From NCBI RefSeq assembly GCF_900091415.1, contig NZ_FMHU01000001.1, positions 930,001 to 994,000 of the forward strand: a stretch of 64,000 bases of DNA. The letters are read 5' to 3'. The translations under genes were made by a program, and so were the position numbers. The notes beneath the pieces are model-generated. The model was not told the DNA's origin, searched no databases, and was given only the letters and a program-made list of their open reading frames with translations. The stretch's first letter is position 1. The number at the start of each line of letters is the position of its first letter. This DNA comes from Micromonospora inyonensis (GTDB lineage Bacteria > Actinomycetota > Actinomycetes > Mycobacteriales > Micromonosporaceae). Below, in pieces: positions 40,038-51,437 of the stretch.

Positions 40038-40598
40038 TCAGAGGTAGACCTTGCGTTGGTAGACCGCGTGCGCGCCGGCAACCCGGTCGAGGAAGAGCAG
40101 GCCGGCACAGTGGTCGATCTCGTGTTGCAGGGCGCGGGCCTCGAAGCCGTCGGTGGCGATCCGCACCTGACGGCCCGTGCCGGGCAGGGTGCCCTCCACC
40201 ACCAGCCGGCTGGCCCGCTTCACGTCACCGGTGAGGTCGGGCACCGACATGCACCCCTCCCGCCCGGCCTTCCACCGGCTCGCCTCCACCACCCGGGCGT
40301 TGCAGAGCACGAACGTGCCGTGCACGGTCACCGACTTCGGGTGGCCGGTCACGTCGACGGCGAACACCTGGGCCCCGACCCCGATCTGCGGCGCGGCCAG
40401 CCCGACACAGCCCGGCGAAACCCGCATCGTCGCGACCAAATCGGCGGCGAGGCGTACCACCTCGTCGGAGGTGGCGTCGACCTCCGCCCCCGTCCGGCTG
40501 AGCACCGTGTGCGGCGCGGCCACCACCGGCCGTACCTCACCCGGCACCCCGAGCGCCTCCGGTGTCCAGCCGTCCAGGCCGGTGACCTGCGCGGTCAC
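40038..40598 (-). CDS. def: peptide deformylase
   Basis: 186 residues. It removes the formyl group from nascent proteins. Motif 1 is GLAAPQIG, motif 2 EGCMSVP (usually EGCLSVP) with the metal-binding Cys, and motif 3 HEIDH (usually HEFDH/HELDH) with the two His ligands and catalytic Glu. The substitutions are conservative, so activity is expected. The GTG start overlaps the stop of the ACT-domain gene by four bases. Confidence 0.93.
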   Translation of the reverse strand: MTAQVTGLDGWTPEALGVPGEVRPVVAAPHTVLSRTGAEVDATSDEVVRLAADLVATMRVSPGCVGLAAPQIGVGAQVFAVDVTGHPKSVTVHGTFVLCNARVVEASRWKAGREGCMSVPDLTGDVKRASRLVVEGTLPGTGRQVRIATDGFEARALQHEIDHCAGLLFLDRVAGAHAVYQRKVYL

Positions 40599-41107
40599 AG
40601 CAGATCCGGGTCGGCCGGCCGGAGAGTCACCTCGACGCCCAGGTCGGCAGCCGTACGGGAGAGCCGCTCCCGCAACTGGTCCACGGCGTTGGGCGGCAGG
40701 TCGACCTCGGCGACCACCACGTAGAGCTCCCCGGTCAACCGGGTGGTCAGGTCGGTGACGTTGCCGCCGACGTCGGCCAACGCCCGGGTCGTCGCCGCGA
40801 CGATGCCGAGCCGGTCCGCCCCGTGTACCGCCATCACGTACGGCTCGCCGGGAGGAGCCGTGACGCCGTCCGGGGTGACCGTCCGTACGCTCGCCAGGAG
40901 TTGACCGTCGGCGGCGAGCGGGCCGAGCGCGGCCTCGACCTCGGCGGCGGTCGGGCCGACGCAGACCAGGGTCATCGCGAAGTGACCGCGCAACCGGGTC
41001 ATCGTCGAGTCGGTGAGGTTCGCGCCGAGCCCGGAGAGCACCTCCGCGACGTCGGCCACGATGCCGGGCCGGTCCTGGCCGATGACGGTGATCGCGAGCT
41101 CGTTCAT
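40595..41107 (-). CDS. tandem ACT-domain protein, GcvR-like
   Basis: 170 residues with two ACT domains: the first opens ELAITVIGQDRPGIVADVAE, the second PYVMAVHGADRLGIVAATTR. ACT pairs of this kind bind amino acids and regulate partners; GcvR of E. coli is the nearest described type. No glycine-cleavage genes are nearby. It is coupled to def by a GTGA overlap, an association of unknown meaning. Divergent from mutY. Confidence 0.85.
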   Translation of the reverse strand: MNELAITVIGQDRPGIVADVAEVLSGLGANLTDSTMTRLRGHFAMTLVCVGPTAAEVEAALGPLAADGQLLASVRTVTPDGVTAPPGEPYVMAVHGADRLGIVAATTRALADVGGNVTDLTTRLTGELYVVVAEVDLPPNAVDQLRERLSRTAADLGVEVTLRPADPDLL

Positions 41108-41203
41108 CCCGGCATTCTCCCCGACCAGCGGAAACGGCCAAGCGGCAACCGCCCGACCGCCCACGCTGCGGGACGTGCCGGACATGACATCATCGGCGAC
41201 GCG

Positions 41204-42112
41204 ATGACAGAGCAGAGTTTCGCCGACCGGGTCAGCCGGTGGTACGAGCAGAACGCCCGCGACCTGCCGTGGCGCGGCCCCGACGTGAGCCCCTGGGCGA
41301 TCCTGGTCAGCGAGGTGATGCTGCAACAGACCCCGGTGGTACGGGTGCTGCCGGTCTGGGAGGCGTGGCTGGCCCGGTGGCCGGTGCCGGCCGCCCTGGC
41401 CGCCGAGAGCCCTGCGGACGCGATCCGGATGTGGGGACGGCTGGGCTACCCCCGCCGGGCGGTGCGCCTGCACGAGTGCGCGGTGGCCCTGGTGGACCGC
41501 CACGGTGGCGAGGTGCCAGACCGGCTGGACCAGTTGCTCGCCCTGCCCGGGGTGGGGACGTACACCGCGCGGGCAGTAGCGGCGTTCGCGTTCGGGCAGC
41601 GGCACCCGGTGGTGGACACCAACGTCCGGCGGGTGGTGGCCCGGGCGGTGGCCGGGGAGCCGGACGCCGGCCCGACCACCCGCCCAGCCGACCTGGTGGC
41701 GACGGAGGAACTGCTGCCGGTCGAGCCGGCCGCCGCCGCCCTGGCGAGCGCGGCCTTCATGGAACTGGGGGCGGTGGTCTGCACGGCCCGGTCACCGCGC
41801 TGCGCGGTCTGCCCGGTGGAACCGGTCTGCGCATGGCGCGCCTCGGGCCAGGAGGCACCGACCGGGCCGACGCGCCGCCCGCAGCGGTACGCCGGCACCG
41901 ACCGGCAGGTACGCGGGCTGCTGCTCGCAGTGCTGCGGGAAGCCACCGGCCCGGTGCCCCGGCCCCGGCTCGACCAGGTCTGGGCCGACGACGTGCAACG
42001 GTCGCGGGCACTGGCCGGGCTGGTCACCGACGGGCTGGTGGAACCGGCCGGCGAAGCGGCCTACCGACTCGTCGGCGACGCTCCCGCACCGGCCGGCCAG
42101 CCGCTCACCTGA
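41204..42112 (+). CDS. mutY: A/G-specific adenine glycosylase
   Basis: 302 residues. It removes adenine mispaired with 8-oxoguanine. Catalytic Glu37 (SEVMLQQT) and Asp138 (HPVVDTNVRR) sit at exactly the E. coli positions. The helix-hairpin-helix is LLALPGVGTYTARAVAAF. The [4Fe-4S] cluster motif C-x6-C-x2-C-x5-C is present in CTARSPRCAVCPVEPVC. The C-terminal 90 residues are short and look like a winged helix rather than the Nudix-like domain of E. coli MutY, as in other actinobacterial enzymes. Confidence 0.93.
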   Translation: MTEQSFADRVSRWYEQNARDLPWRGPDVSPWAILVSEVMLQQTPVVRVLPVWEAWLARWPVPAALAAESPADAIRMWGRLGYPRRAVRLHECAVALVDRHGGEVPDRLDQLLALPGVGTYTARAVAAFAFGQRHPVVDTNVRRVVARAVAGEPDAGPTTRPADLVATEELLPVEPAAAALASAAFMELGAVVCTARSPRCAVCPVEPVCAWRASGQEAPTGPTRRPQRYAGTDRQVRGLLLAVLREATGPVPRPRLDQVWADDVQRSRALAGLVTDGLVEPAGEAAYRLVGDAPAPAGQPLT

Positions 42113-42158
42113 GGCGTTGCCGGAGAGCGGTCGCCAGGCGACGTGCTGCCGGACGGGC

Positions 42159-42254
42159 GTGGTTGCAGGGGGCCCTTGCTCCGCACAGAGCGGTAGCAGG
42201 GGACCCCTGCTCATCAAAAAAGCGGTAGCAGGGGACCCCTGCAAACACCTGGGG
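42159..42254. repeat. dispersed palindromic intergenic repeat, copy 2 (with one module duplicated)
   Basis: GTTGCAGGGGGCCCTTGCT is followed by two tandem GTAGCAGGGGACCCCTGC modules, separated by spacers ending in AGCG (CCGCACAGAGCG and CATCAAAAAAGCG). It has the same architecture as copies at 27932 and 51331, extended by one module. It lies between the convergent mutY and clpC genes, just before a separate terminator hairpin. Confidence 0.85.
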
Positions 42255-42262
42255 TGACATGG

Positions 42263-42297
42263 GCGAGGGCCCGGCGGCTGTGCCGCCGGGCCCTCGC
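42263..42297. terminator. perfect 15-bp hairpin terminator
   Basis: GCGAGGGCCCGGCGG (42263-42277) and its complement (42283-42297) enclose the loop CTGTG. It lies between the convergent mutY and clpC 3' ends, 54 bp from the clpC stop. It is a strong factor-independent terminator by stem strength, although without a clean U-tract. Confidence 0.85.
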
Positions 42298-42350
42298 TTC
42301 GGTTGTTCGCCGGTTCCGCAGGTGGTGAGACCCGTCGGGGAACCCGACCG

Positions 42351-44888
<2,538 letters not shown>

Positions 44889-44921
44889 GCCCTCGTGCTC
44901 CTCACGTGCCGTGCGCACTCG

Positions 44922-44938
44922 ATCTTGGTGGTCAAGAT
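44922..44938. promoter_or_regulatory. inverted repeat ATCTTG-GTGGT-CAAGAT upstream of clpC
   Basis: Perfect 6-bp arms around a 5-bp centre, 34 bp upstream of the clpC start. It overlaps TTGACC on the minus strand, a -35-like hexamer. It does not match the HspR (HAIR) or ClgR consensus, so the regulator is unknown. Confidence 0.35.
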
Positions 44939-45167
44939 TCTTGGCGGGGCCGGTGCGCGGACGACCGGGGTGGGCGTCCGTGCCTCCTTACTCTATCGCC
45001 GCGAGCCGACTCCGCTGAGGTCGTGTGTCTCCGCCGGGTGCCGGTTACGCGTCGTTTTACCCAACCGTCCACGCTCAGGAGGTGTTCCGGGCACCTGCCC
45101 TGTACGCGCAGAGCGAAATTCTGCGGGCCGGTGGAGGGGTTGGAGAAGCCCTCAGGCCCCCGGACGG

Positions 45168-45210
45168 CTCTCCACAGGCTGTGGAAAACTCCTCCACCGG
45201 TTGTGGACAA
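45168..45210. other. cluster of DnaA-box-like sequences
   Basis: TTGTCCACA, the actinobacterial DnaA-box consensus, is on the minus strand at 45202-45210; TTTTCCACA is on the minus strand at 45180-45188; a partial CTCTCCACA is on the plus strand at about 45168-45176. The two good boxes are 22 bp apart (two turns) in the same orientation. dnaA/dnaN are not nearby, so this is not oriC itself. Confidence 0.45.
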
Positions 45211-45303
45211 CGTCCGTTCCGCCGGATTCCTTCCCAGCGGCACGGACCGCCCGTCCCGGCGGTCCCCGACCCACCACGGGCAGGTCGGACGACGAACCGA
45301 CGC

Positions 45304-45331
45304 CGGCCCGGAGCGGGTGCTCCGGGCCGGC
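45304..45331 (-). terminator. hairpin after lsr2, probable terminator
   Basis: CCGGCCCGGAGC and GCTCCGGGCCGG form a 12-bp perfect stem with a short loop, about 29 bp beyond the lsr2 stop codon on its strand. Confidence 0.65.
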
Positions 45332-45359
45332 GTCGGTGTCGCTGGAGTCGAGGTCGGCG

Positions 45360-45710
45360 TCAGTGGCCGGCCTTCGCGTGGAACTCGTCGACGATCTCCT
45401 GTGGGATACGCCCCCGGTCGGAGATCTCCCGCCCCTCCCGCTTCGCCCAGTCCCGGATCGCCTTGTTCTGCGCCCGGTCCGCGGTGGCGCCACCCCGGCC
45501 GCGCGCGGCCCGGCCACCCACCACCACGCCCCCTCGACCGACCTTCGAGCCGGCCGCGACGTAGGGGGCGAATAGCTCCCGCAATTTCTCGGCGTTCTTG
45601 TTGGAGAGGTCGATCTCGTACTGAACGCCGTCGAGCGCGAACTTGACGGTCTCGTCGGCGTCTCCGCCGTCCAGGTCATCGACCAGCTTGTGAATGATCT
45701 GCTTGGCCAC
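45360..45710 (-). CDS. lsr2: Lsr2 nucleoid-associated protein (xenogeneic silencer)
   Basis: 116 residues from the GTG preceded by AAAGGAATGGCAC. The N-terminal oligomerisation domain (VAKQIIHKLVDDLDGGDADE...) and C-terminal DNA-binding domain with the RGR AT-hook-like motif (SDRGRIPQEIVDEFH) are complete. It bridges DNA and silences AT-rich genes. The linker is Gly/Arg-rich (GRGGVVVGGRAARGRGG). It lies between lysS and clpC, its normal place in actinobacteria. Confidence 0.96.
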   Translation of the reverse strand: MAKQIIHKLVDDLDGGDADETVKFALDGVQYEIDLSNKNAEKLRELFAPYVAAGSKVGRGGVVVGGRAARGRGGATADRAQNKAIRDWAKREGREISDRGRIPQEIVDEFHAKAGH

Positions 45711-45812
45711 GTGCCATTCCTTTCGAGCAGGTTCTCCTGCTAACAAGAGCACAATAGCGGGCATGATGCTCACCCCGTCAATAGGACGGGGGATTCGACA
45801 CGGGTAGCCTCG

Positions 45813-47321
45813 CTACTCCGGGCGCACCAAGGGGAAGAGGATCGTTTCCCGAATTCCCAGGCCCGTCAGGGCCATCAACAGCCGGTCGATTCCCATTCCC
45901 ATACCCCCGGCCGGCGGCATTCCGTACTCCATGGCCCGCAGGAAGTCCTCGTCGAGCCGCATGGCCTCGTCGTCCCCCCGGGCCGCCAGCGCCGCCTGGG
46001 CGACCAGCCGTTCCCGCTGCACAACCGGGTCCACCAGCTCGGAGTAGGCGGTGGCCAGCTCGAAACCGAGCACGTAGAGGTCCCACTTCTCGGCCAGGCC
46101 GGGCTCGTCCCGGTGGCCCCGGGTGAGCGGGCTGGTCTCCTCCGGGTAGTCCCGCACGAAGGTCGGTTCCTGGAGGCCCGGCACCACCAGTTCCTCGAAG
46201 AGTTCCTCGGCGAGCTTGCCCGGACCCCACTTGGGGTCGACGGAGAGACCGACTTTCTCCGCGTACTGCACCAGACGGGGGTGGTCGGTGCGGACGGTGA
46301 CCTCCTCACCGAGCGCTTCGGAAAGAACACCGAAGAGCGTCACCGAGCGCCACTCGCCGCCGAGGTCGAACTCCCGGCCGTCGGCGTGGGTCACCGTGGT
46401 CGACCCGGCGACCGCGATCGCCGCCTGCTGGACCAGATTCCGGGTGAGCGCGGCCATCGTGTCGTAGTCGCCGTACGCCTCGTACGCCTCGAGCATCGCG
46501 AACTCGGGCGAGTGCGAAGAGTCGATGCCCTCATTACGGAAGTTACGGTTGATCTCGAAGACCCGGTCGACGCCGCCCACCACCGCCCGCTTGAGAAACA
46601 GTTCCGGGGCGATTCGCAGATAGAGATCCGTACCCAACGCATTGCTGTGCGTCACGAATGGGCGCGCGGCAGCCCCACCGTGGAGGAGCTGGAGCATCGG
46701 GGTCTCGACCTCGATGAATCCCTTGCCGTGCAGCGAGTCGCGCAGGCTGCGCACCGTCGCCGCCCGCGTCCGCACCATCTGGCGGGCCTGCGGTCGGACG
46801 ATCAGGTCGACGTACCGCTGCCGGACCCGGGCCTCCTCGCTGAGCGGCTTGTGCGCCACCGGCAGCGGGCGCAGCGCCTTGGCGGTCACCGCCCACTGCT
46901 CGACGAGCACGGACAACTCGCCCCGGCGGCTGGTGATCACCTCGCCGGTGACCCCGACCAGGTCACCCAGGTCGACCTGGCGCTTCCAGTCGTCCAACCG
47001 CTCGGCGCCGACCCGGTCGAGCGAGAGCATCGCCTGCAACTCCGTACCGTCCCCGTCCCGCAGGGTGGCGAAGCAGAGCTTGCCGGTGTTCCGTACGAAG
47101 ATCACCCGGCCGGTGACCCCGACCCGGTCGCCGGTGGCGGTGTCGGTGGGCAGGTCGGCGTACTTCTCGCGGACCACGGCCAGGGTGCTGGTCCGGGGGT
47201 AGCCGATCGGGTAGGGCTCGACGCCGTCGGCGAGCATCCGGTCACGCTTCTCCCGGCGGACCTTCATCTGCTCGGGAAGGTCGTCGGCGGGATCGATCGG
47301 CACGGGCTTCTGCTCGGTCAC
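45813..47321 (-). CDS. lysS: lysyl-tRNA synthetase, class II
   Basis: 502 residues. N-terminal OB-fold anticodon-binding domain (about 60-165), then the class II catalytic core: motif 1 near [18 protein letters not shown], motif 2 [13 protein letters not shown], motif 3 [11 protein letters not shown]. The length and the [11 protein letters not shown] stretch are typical of LysS. Start GTG at 47321. It precedes lsr2 on the same strand with about 100 bp between them. Confidence 0.95.
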   Translation of the reverse strand: MTEQKPVPIDPADDLPEQMKVRREKRDRMLADGVEPYPIGYPRTSTLAVVREKYADLPTDTATGDRVGVTGRVIFVRNTGKLCFATLRDGDGTELQAMLSLDRVGAERLDDWKRQVDLGDLVGVTGEVITSRRGELSVLVEQWAVTAKALRPLPVAHKPLSEEARVRQRYVDLIVRPQARQMVRTRAATVRSLRDSLHGKGFIEVETPMLQLLHGGAAARPFVTHSNALGTDLYLRIAPELFLKRAVVGGVDRVFEINRNFRNEGIDSSHSPEFAMLEAYEAYGDYDTMAALTRNLVQQAAIAVAGSTTVTHADGREFDLGGEWRSVTLFGVLSEALGEEVTVRTDHPRLVQYAEKVGLSVDPKWGPGKLAEELFEELVVPGLQEPTFVRDYPEETSPLTRGHRDEPGLAEKWDLYVLGFELATAYSELVDPVVQRERLVAQAALAARGDDEAMRLDEDFLRAMEYGMPPAGGMGMGIDRLLMALTGLGIRETILFPLVRPE

Positions 47322-47412
47322 GGCATGCTTCCTCAGCGGGAGAAATCGGGTGGGTCCAAGGCACGAGCCTACTCAAGCCCCTCCGGGGGCCGGCACTCGA
47401 TAACCTGCCGCC

Positions 47413-47621
47413 ATGGCCGATCCCACCCACGCGCTGTCGTTCGGCACGGCCGCCGCGGAATGGTCCGCACCCGCTCGCACTACCTGACCGCGGAGCCGGA
47501 GCACCGGCGACGGGTCGACCGGGAACTACGCGAACTGCTCCGCTCCCACGCCGTCCTGTCCGGTCAGAAGACCCTCGTCCTGCCGTACCGGACGTTGGTG
47601 CTCCGCGCGCGCCGGCACTGA
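47413..47621 (+). pseudogene. internally deleted class I SAM methyltransferase pseudogene
   Basis: The ATG at 47413 starts MADPTHALSFGTAAAEW, the usual N-terminus of a class I methyltransferase (ALSFGxxAxxY). After about 50 bases the reading jumps to another frame with VRTRSHYLTAEPEHRRRVD, ELLRSHAVLSGQKTLVLPYR and TLVLRARRH, the usual C-terminus of the same family, ending at the TGA at 47619-47621. The whole central SAM-binding part is missing and the halves are out of frame. The gap 47322-47706 holds nothing else but the lysS promoter region. Confidence 0.75.
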
Positions 47622-47706
47622 GGTCGGCGGGCCCCCGCGACGGACGCGTCGGCGGCCCCCGCGACGGGTGGCCCTTACGGTGCCGCCGGGCGGTCCTTCG
47701 ACGACC

Positions 47707-48465
47707 TCAGACGTTGCGCTCGTAGACCATCCGGAGACCGATCAGGGTGATCATCGGTTCGTGGTGGGTGATGGTGCGGCACTCGTTGATCACCAACGAG
47801 GCCAGCCCGCCGGTGGCGATCACCGCCTTGACCTCGCCCAACTCCTCGGTCATCCGCTCGACGATCCGGTCCACCTGGCCGGCGAAGCCGAAGTAGAGGC
47901 CGGACTGGAGGCACTCCACGGTGTTCTTGCCGATCACCGACCGGGGCTTCGTCGCCTCGACCTTGCGCAGCTGGGCCGCCCGGGCCGCGAGGGCGTCGAA
48001 CGAGATCTCGATACCCGGGGCGAACGCCCCGCCCAGGAACTCGCCCCGACCGCTGATCACGTCGAAGTTGGTGGTGGTGCCGAAGTCCACCACGATCGAC
48101 GGCCCGCCGTAGAGGGTGTACGCGGCGAGCGTGTTGACCACCCGGTCCGAGCCGACCTCCTTGGGGTTGTCGATGGCCAGCTGCACCCCGGTGCGCACTC
48201 CCGGCTCGACGACGACACTGGGCAGGTCCCCGTAGTAACGGGCCAGCATGGTCCGCAGCGAGCGGAGCGCGGCCGGCACCGTGGAGCAGGCGGCGACCCC
48301 GGTGATCTCCACCGCGTCCCCGGCGAGCAGGCCCCGGAACATCAGGCCCAGCTCGTCGGCGGTCGACCGGGCGTCGGTCTTGATCCGCCAGGAGTGCACC
48401 AGCCGGTCGCCGTCGAACGTGGCCAGCACGGTGTTGGTGTTTCCGATGTCGATGCAGAGCAGCAC
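47707..48465 (-). CDS. coaX: type III pantothenate kinase
   Basis: 252 residues. First step of coenzyme A synthesis. ASKHA fold motifs: phosphate-1 LLCIDIGNTNTVLATF, the DxGT-like IVVDFGTTTNFDVI, GGAFAPGIEIS and the adenosine-site ATGGLASLV. Catalytic Asp is in NPKEVGSDRVVN (VGSDR). It lies with panC and panD in one region and next to NAD synthesis genes, all on the same strand. GTG start. Confidence 0.94.
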   Translation of the reverse strand: MLLCIDIGNTNTVLATFDGDRLVHSWRIKTDARSTADELGLMFRGLLAGDAVEITGVAACSTVPAALRSLRTMLARYYGDLPSVVVEPGVRTGVQLAIDNPKEVGSDRVVNTLAAYTLYGGPSIVVDFGTTTNFDVISGRGEFLGGAFAPGIEISFDALAARAAQLRKVEATKPRSVIGKNTVECLQSGLYFGFAGQVDRIVERMTEELGEVKAVIATGGLASLVINECRTITHHEPMITLIGLRMVYERNV

Positions 48466-48494
48466 GCACGCAGCCTAGACAACGCCGGAAGCGG

Positions 48495-49391
48495 TCACGC
48501 CGCCCGCAGGTCCAGGGCGATGTCCAGGATCGGCGAGGAGTGCGTCAACGCGCCCACCGACAGATAGTCGACGCCGGTGGCGGCGTACTCGGCGGCGACG
48601 TCCAGCGTCAGGCCACCGGTCGCCTCCAGTTCGGCCCGGTCCCCCACCGCGGCCACCACCTCGGTCAGCGTCGCCGGGGTCATGTTGTCCAGCAGCAGGA
48701 AGTCCGCGCCGGCCTCGACCGCCTCCACCGCCTCGGCCAGCGTGTCCACCTCCACCTGCACCGGCACCTCGGGGAACGCCTCCCGGACCCGACGGTAGGC
48801 GGCGGCTATCCCGCCGGCCGCGAACTTGTGGTTGTCCTTGATCATGGCGACGTCGTGCAGGCCCATGCGCTTGTTGGTGCCACCGCCGGCCCGCACCGCG
48901 TACTTCTCCAGGGACCGCAGCCCCGGGGTGGTCTTCCGGGTGTCCAGCACCATCGCCTTCGTGCCGGCCAGCGCGTCCGCCCAGGCCCGGGTGTGGGTGG
49001 CCACCCCGGACATCCGGCAGAGCAGGTTGAGCGCCGTCCGCTCGGCGGTGAGCAGCGAGCGGGTCGGGCCGGTGACCGTGGCCAGCACGTCGCCGCGCGC
49101 CACCCGCGCGCCGTCGACGGCCACCAGGGACACCTCGACCGTACGGTGGTCGCCGGTCACCGGGCCGACCATCTCGAACACGGCCGCGGCGACGGCCAGC
49201 CCGGCGACCACCCCGTCCGCCCGGGCCACCAGATCGGCCGTGTCGACCTGCTCGGCCGGGATGGTGGAAAGACTCGTGACGTCCCGGAACTGGGCGCCGA
49301 GATCCTCACGCAGGGCGGACTCGACGACCCGTCGGACCTCCGCCGGGCTGAGCCCGGCCTCCCGCAGCGACTGCTCCGTCCACTCCCTCAT
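48495..49391 (-). CDS. nadC: nicotinate-nucleotide pyrophosphorylase (quinolinate phosphoribosyltransferase)
   Basis: 298 residues. It makes nicotinate mononucleotide from quinolinate and PRPP. Conserved elements include ALREDLGAQFRDVTS, LNLLCRMSGVATHTRAW, LDTRKTTPGLRSLEKYAVRAGGG-type core (in two parts: LDTRKTTPGLR and EKYAVRAGGGTNKRMGLHD), and VDYLSVGALTHS. It follows nadB in the same direction, about 110 bp downstream. nadA is not in the window. Confidence 0.95.
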   Translation of the reverse strand: MREWTEQSLREAGLSPAEVRRVVESALREDLGAQFRDVTSLSTIPAEQVDTADLVARADGVVAGLAVAAAVFEMVGPVTGDHRTVEVSLVAVDGARVARGDVLATVTGPTRSLLTAERTALNLLCRMSGVATHTRAWADALAGTKAMVLDTRKTTPGLRSLEKYAVRAGGGTNKRMGLHDVAMIKDNHKFAAGGIAAAYRRVREAFPEVPVQVEVDTLAEAVEAVEAGADFLLLDNMTPATLTEVVAAVGDRAELEATGGLTLDVAAEYAATGVDYLSVGALTHSSPILDIALDLRAA

Positions 49392-49500
49392 CGGGCCTCC
49401 TCGGTTCGCGACTGCGGGGTTCGCAGGATGGGCTCACTCCGTACGGGGACTCCTCGGTTCACGGGCCGTGGGGTCCGCCGGATCGGCTCGCTCCGCGTGT

Positions 49501-51201
49501 TCACCCGGACTCCTCCCACCGGTGGGCCAGCCGACCGCCCGCGGCGATCGAGCCGACCAGGTGGCCGCGCCACGTCTGGTCGGCCGCCGGGAAGTCCTCC
49601 CGCCAGTGGCAACCCCGGGTCTCCCGACGGGCGTACGCGGCGGCGACCAGCGTCGACGCCACCGTGACCAGATTCGTCGCCTCCCAGCTCACGGTGCGGG
49701 GCTCGCCCCGGCCCGCGCCGAGTTCGGTCAGCGTTTCCGCCGTCGCGGCCAGGGTCCCCGCCGAGCGGAGCACCCCCGCCCCCCGGGTCATCGCCCGTTG
49801 CAGCACCGGCGTCACCTCCGGCGGCACGACCCAGCCGCCCCCGCCCCGCCACGCGCCGGTCGGTGCGGGCTGCGCCTGCTCGGGCAGGCCGCGGGCGATG
49901 TCCTCGGCGATCCGTCGGGAGAAGACCAGCCCCTCCAGCAGCGAGTTGCTGGCCAACCGGTTGGCCCCGTGGACTCCGGTGCAGGCCACCTCGCCGCAGG
50001 CGTACAGGCCGGGGATGGAGGTCTGGCCGCGCAGGTCCGTGCGGACACCGCCGGACGCGTAGTGGGCCGCCGGGGCGACCGGGATCAGGTCGGTCGCCGG
50101 GTCCACGCCGATGGCCAGGCAGGAGGCCACGATGGTCGGGAAGCGGCGGGCCAGGTGCGCGCCGCCCAGGTGCCGGGCGTCGAGGTAGACGTGGTCCGCG
50201 CCGGTCGCCAGCAGCACCCGGTGGATGCCCTTGGCCACCACGTCACGGGGAGCCAGCTCGGCCAGCTCGTGCTGCCCCACCATGAACCGCTTGCCGTCCC
50301 CGTCGACCAGGTACGCGCCCTCGCCACGCAGCGCCTCGGAGACCAGCGGCTGCTGGGCGTGCCCGGCCCCGGGCATGCGGGCGTGCTCCGGGACGATCAA
50401 CGCGGTCGGGTGGAACTGGACGAACTCCACGTCCGTCACGGCTGCCCCGGCCCGCAGGGCCAGCGCGACACCGTCCCCGGTCGACACGGCCGGGTTGGTG
50501 GTCGCCGCGAAGATCTGCCCCATGCCGCCGGTGGCCAGGATGACCGCGCGGGCCAGGAGCGCACCGACGCCGTCCTCGCTCCCCTCGCCCAGCACGTGCA
50601 GGGTGATCCCGCAGGCCCGACCGAGCCCGCCGGGGCCGTCCCCCGGGGCCCGGAGCAGATCCAGCACCAGGGCGTGCTCCACCAGGCGGATCCACGGGTC
50701 GCGGCAGACCGCGGCGTGCAGCGCCCGCTGCACCTCCGCGCCGGTGGCGTCCCCGCCGGCGTGCACGATCCGGTCGGCCCGGTGCCCGCCCTCACGGGTC
50801 AGCATCACCGAGCCGTCCGGGTTCCGGTCGAACTCCGCCCCGATCCGCATCAGCTCCCGCAGCCGGGGTGGCCCCTCCTTGACCAGCACCCGCACCGCCG
50901 CCGGGTCGCAGAGCCCCACCCCGGCGACCTCGGTGTCGTACGCGTGCGCGTCCGGAGTGTCCGCCGGGTCGAGCACCGCGGCGATGCCACCCTGCGCCCA
51001 GCGGGTCGAGCCCTCGTCGATGTCCACCTTGGTGACGACCGTGACGTGCAGCCCCGCCTCCCGCAGGTGCAGCGCGGCGGTCAGCCCGGCGATCCCGGAC
51101 CCGACCACGATCACGTCGGTGGTCTCGACCCAGCCGGGCGCGGGCGCGGCCAGCATCTCGGGGACGCTGGGCAGCGCGACGGTCGACAGCTCCATGGGCA
51201 T
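49501..51201 (-). CDS. nadB: L-aspartate oxidase
   Basis: 566 residues. It oxidises L-aspartate to iminoaspartate for NAD synthesis. FAD-binding GSGIAGLTAALHLREAG at the N-terminus, the substrate-site STRWAQGGIAAVL, the FQFHPTAL-type stretch (EFVQFHPTALIV), HYASGGVRTDLRG and GLYACGEVACTGVHGANRL are all intact, followed by the C-terminal helical domain. The ATG at 51201 is preferred; a second ATG two codons later is equally possible. It is followed by nadC and coaX. Confidence 0.94.
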   Translation of the reverse strand: MPMELSTVALPSVPEMLAAPAPGWVETTDVIVVGSGIAGLTAALHLREAGLHVTVVTKVDIDEGSTRWAQGGIAAVLDPADTPDAHAYDTEVAGVGLCDPAAVRVLVKEGPPRLRELMRIGAEFDRNPDGSVMLTREGGHRADRIVHAGGDATGAEVQRALHAAVCRDPWIRLVEHALVLDLLRAPGDGPGGLGRACGITLHVLGEGSEDGVGALLARAVILATGGMGQIFAATTNPAVSTGDGVALALRAGAAVTDVEFVQFHPTALIVPEHARMPGAGHAQQPLVSEALRGEGAYLVDGDGKRFMVGQHELAELAPRDVVAKGIHRVLLATGADHVYLDARHLGGAHLARRFPTIVASCLAIGVDPATDLIPVAPAAHYASGGVRTDLRGQTSIPGLYACGEVACTGVHGANRLASNSLLEGLVFSRRIAEDIARGLPEQAQPAPTGAWRGGGGWVVPPEVTPVLQRAMTRGAGVLRSAGTLAATAETLTELGAGRGEPRTVSWEATNLVTVASTLVAAAYARRETRGCHWREDFPAADQTWRGHLVGSIAAGGRLAHRWEESG

Positions 51202-51330
51202 AGTCAACCGCGCCGGCCCGGTTCGCGCAGCACCGGGGGCCGACGCGAGTGGCGCGGCCGACCCTTCACCCGACCTGCGCACTCGCGGGCGGTTGCGGTG
51301 GTTGCGCGCCGGGTTGCGGTGGTTGCTGCG

Positions 51331-51388
51331 GTGGTTGCAGGGGACCCTTCCTACACAAAAGCCGCGAGCAGGGGACCCCTGCAAACCA
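51331..51388. repeat. dispersed palindromic intergenic repeat, copy 3
   Basis: GTTGCAGGGGACCCTTCCT, an A-rich spacer ACACAAAAGCCGC, then GAGCAGGGGACCCCTGCAAACC. It has the same two-module design as copies at 27932 and 42159. Just upstream (51286-51330) is a run of GGTTGCGGT-type short repeats that lead into the first module. It lies downstream of the septum-formation lipoprotein gene and upstream of nadB. Confidence 0.85.
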
Positions 51389-51437
51389 ATCGGGGCGGAC
51401 AGCCGCAAGCTCTCCGTCTACAGGGCCGTGGGGACGG

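Larger units (their letters stand above)
44939..45359. other. intergenic region between clpC and lsr2
   Basis: About 420 bp without a convincing gene. It contains a CGCAGA-7-TCTGCG inverted repeat (45107-45125) and, at 45168-45210, a small cluster of DnaA-box-like sequences described separately. The clpC promoter is expected in the lower part. The part near 45300 is G+C-rich with a GGCCGG-rich potential hairpin just after the lsr2 stop (CCGGCCCGGAGC/GCTCCGGGCCGG, about 45304-45331), a likely lsr2 terminator. Confidence 0.5.

Noticed and set aside
44922..44938. HspR (HAIR) or ClgR operator upstream of clpC
   Set aside because: The inverted repeat present matches neither consensus; kept only as an unassigned repeat.
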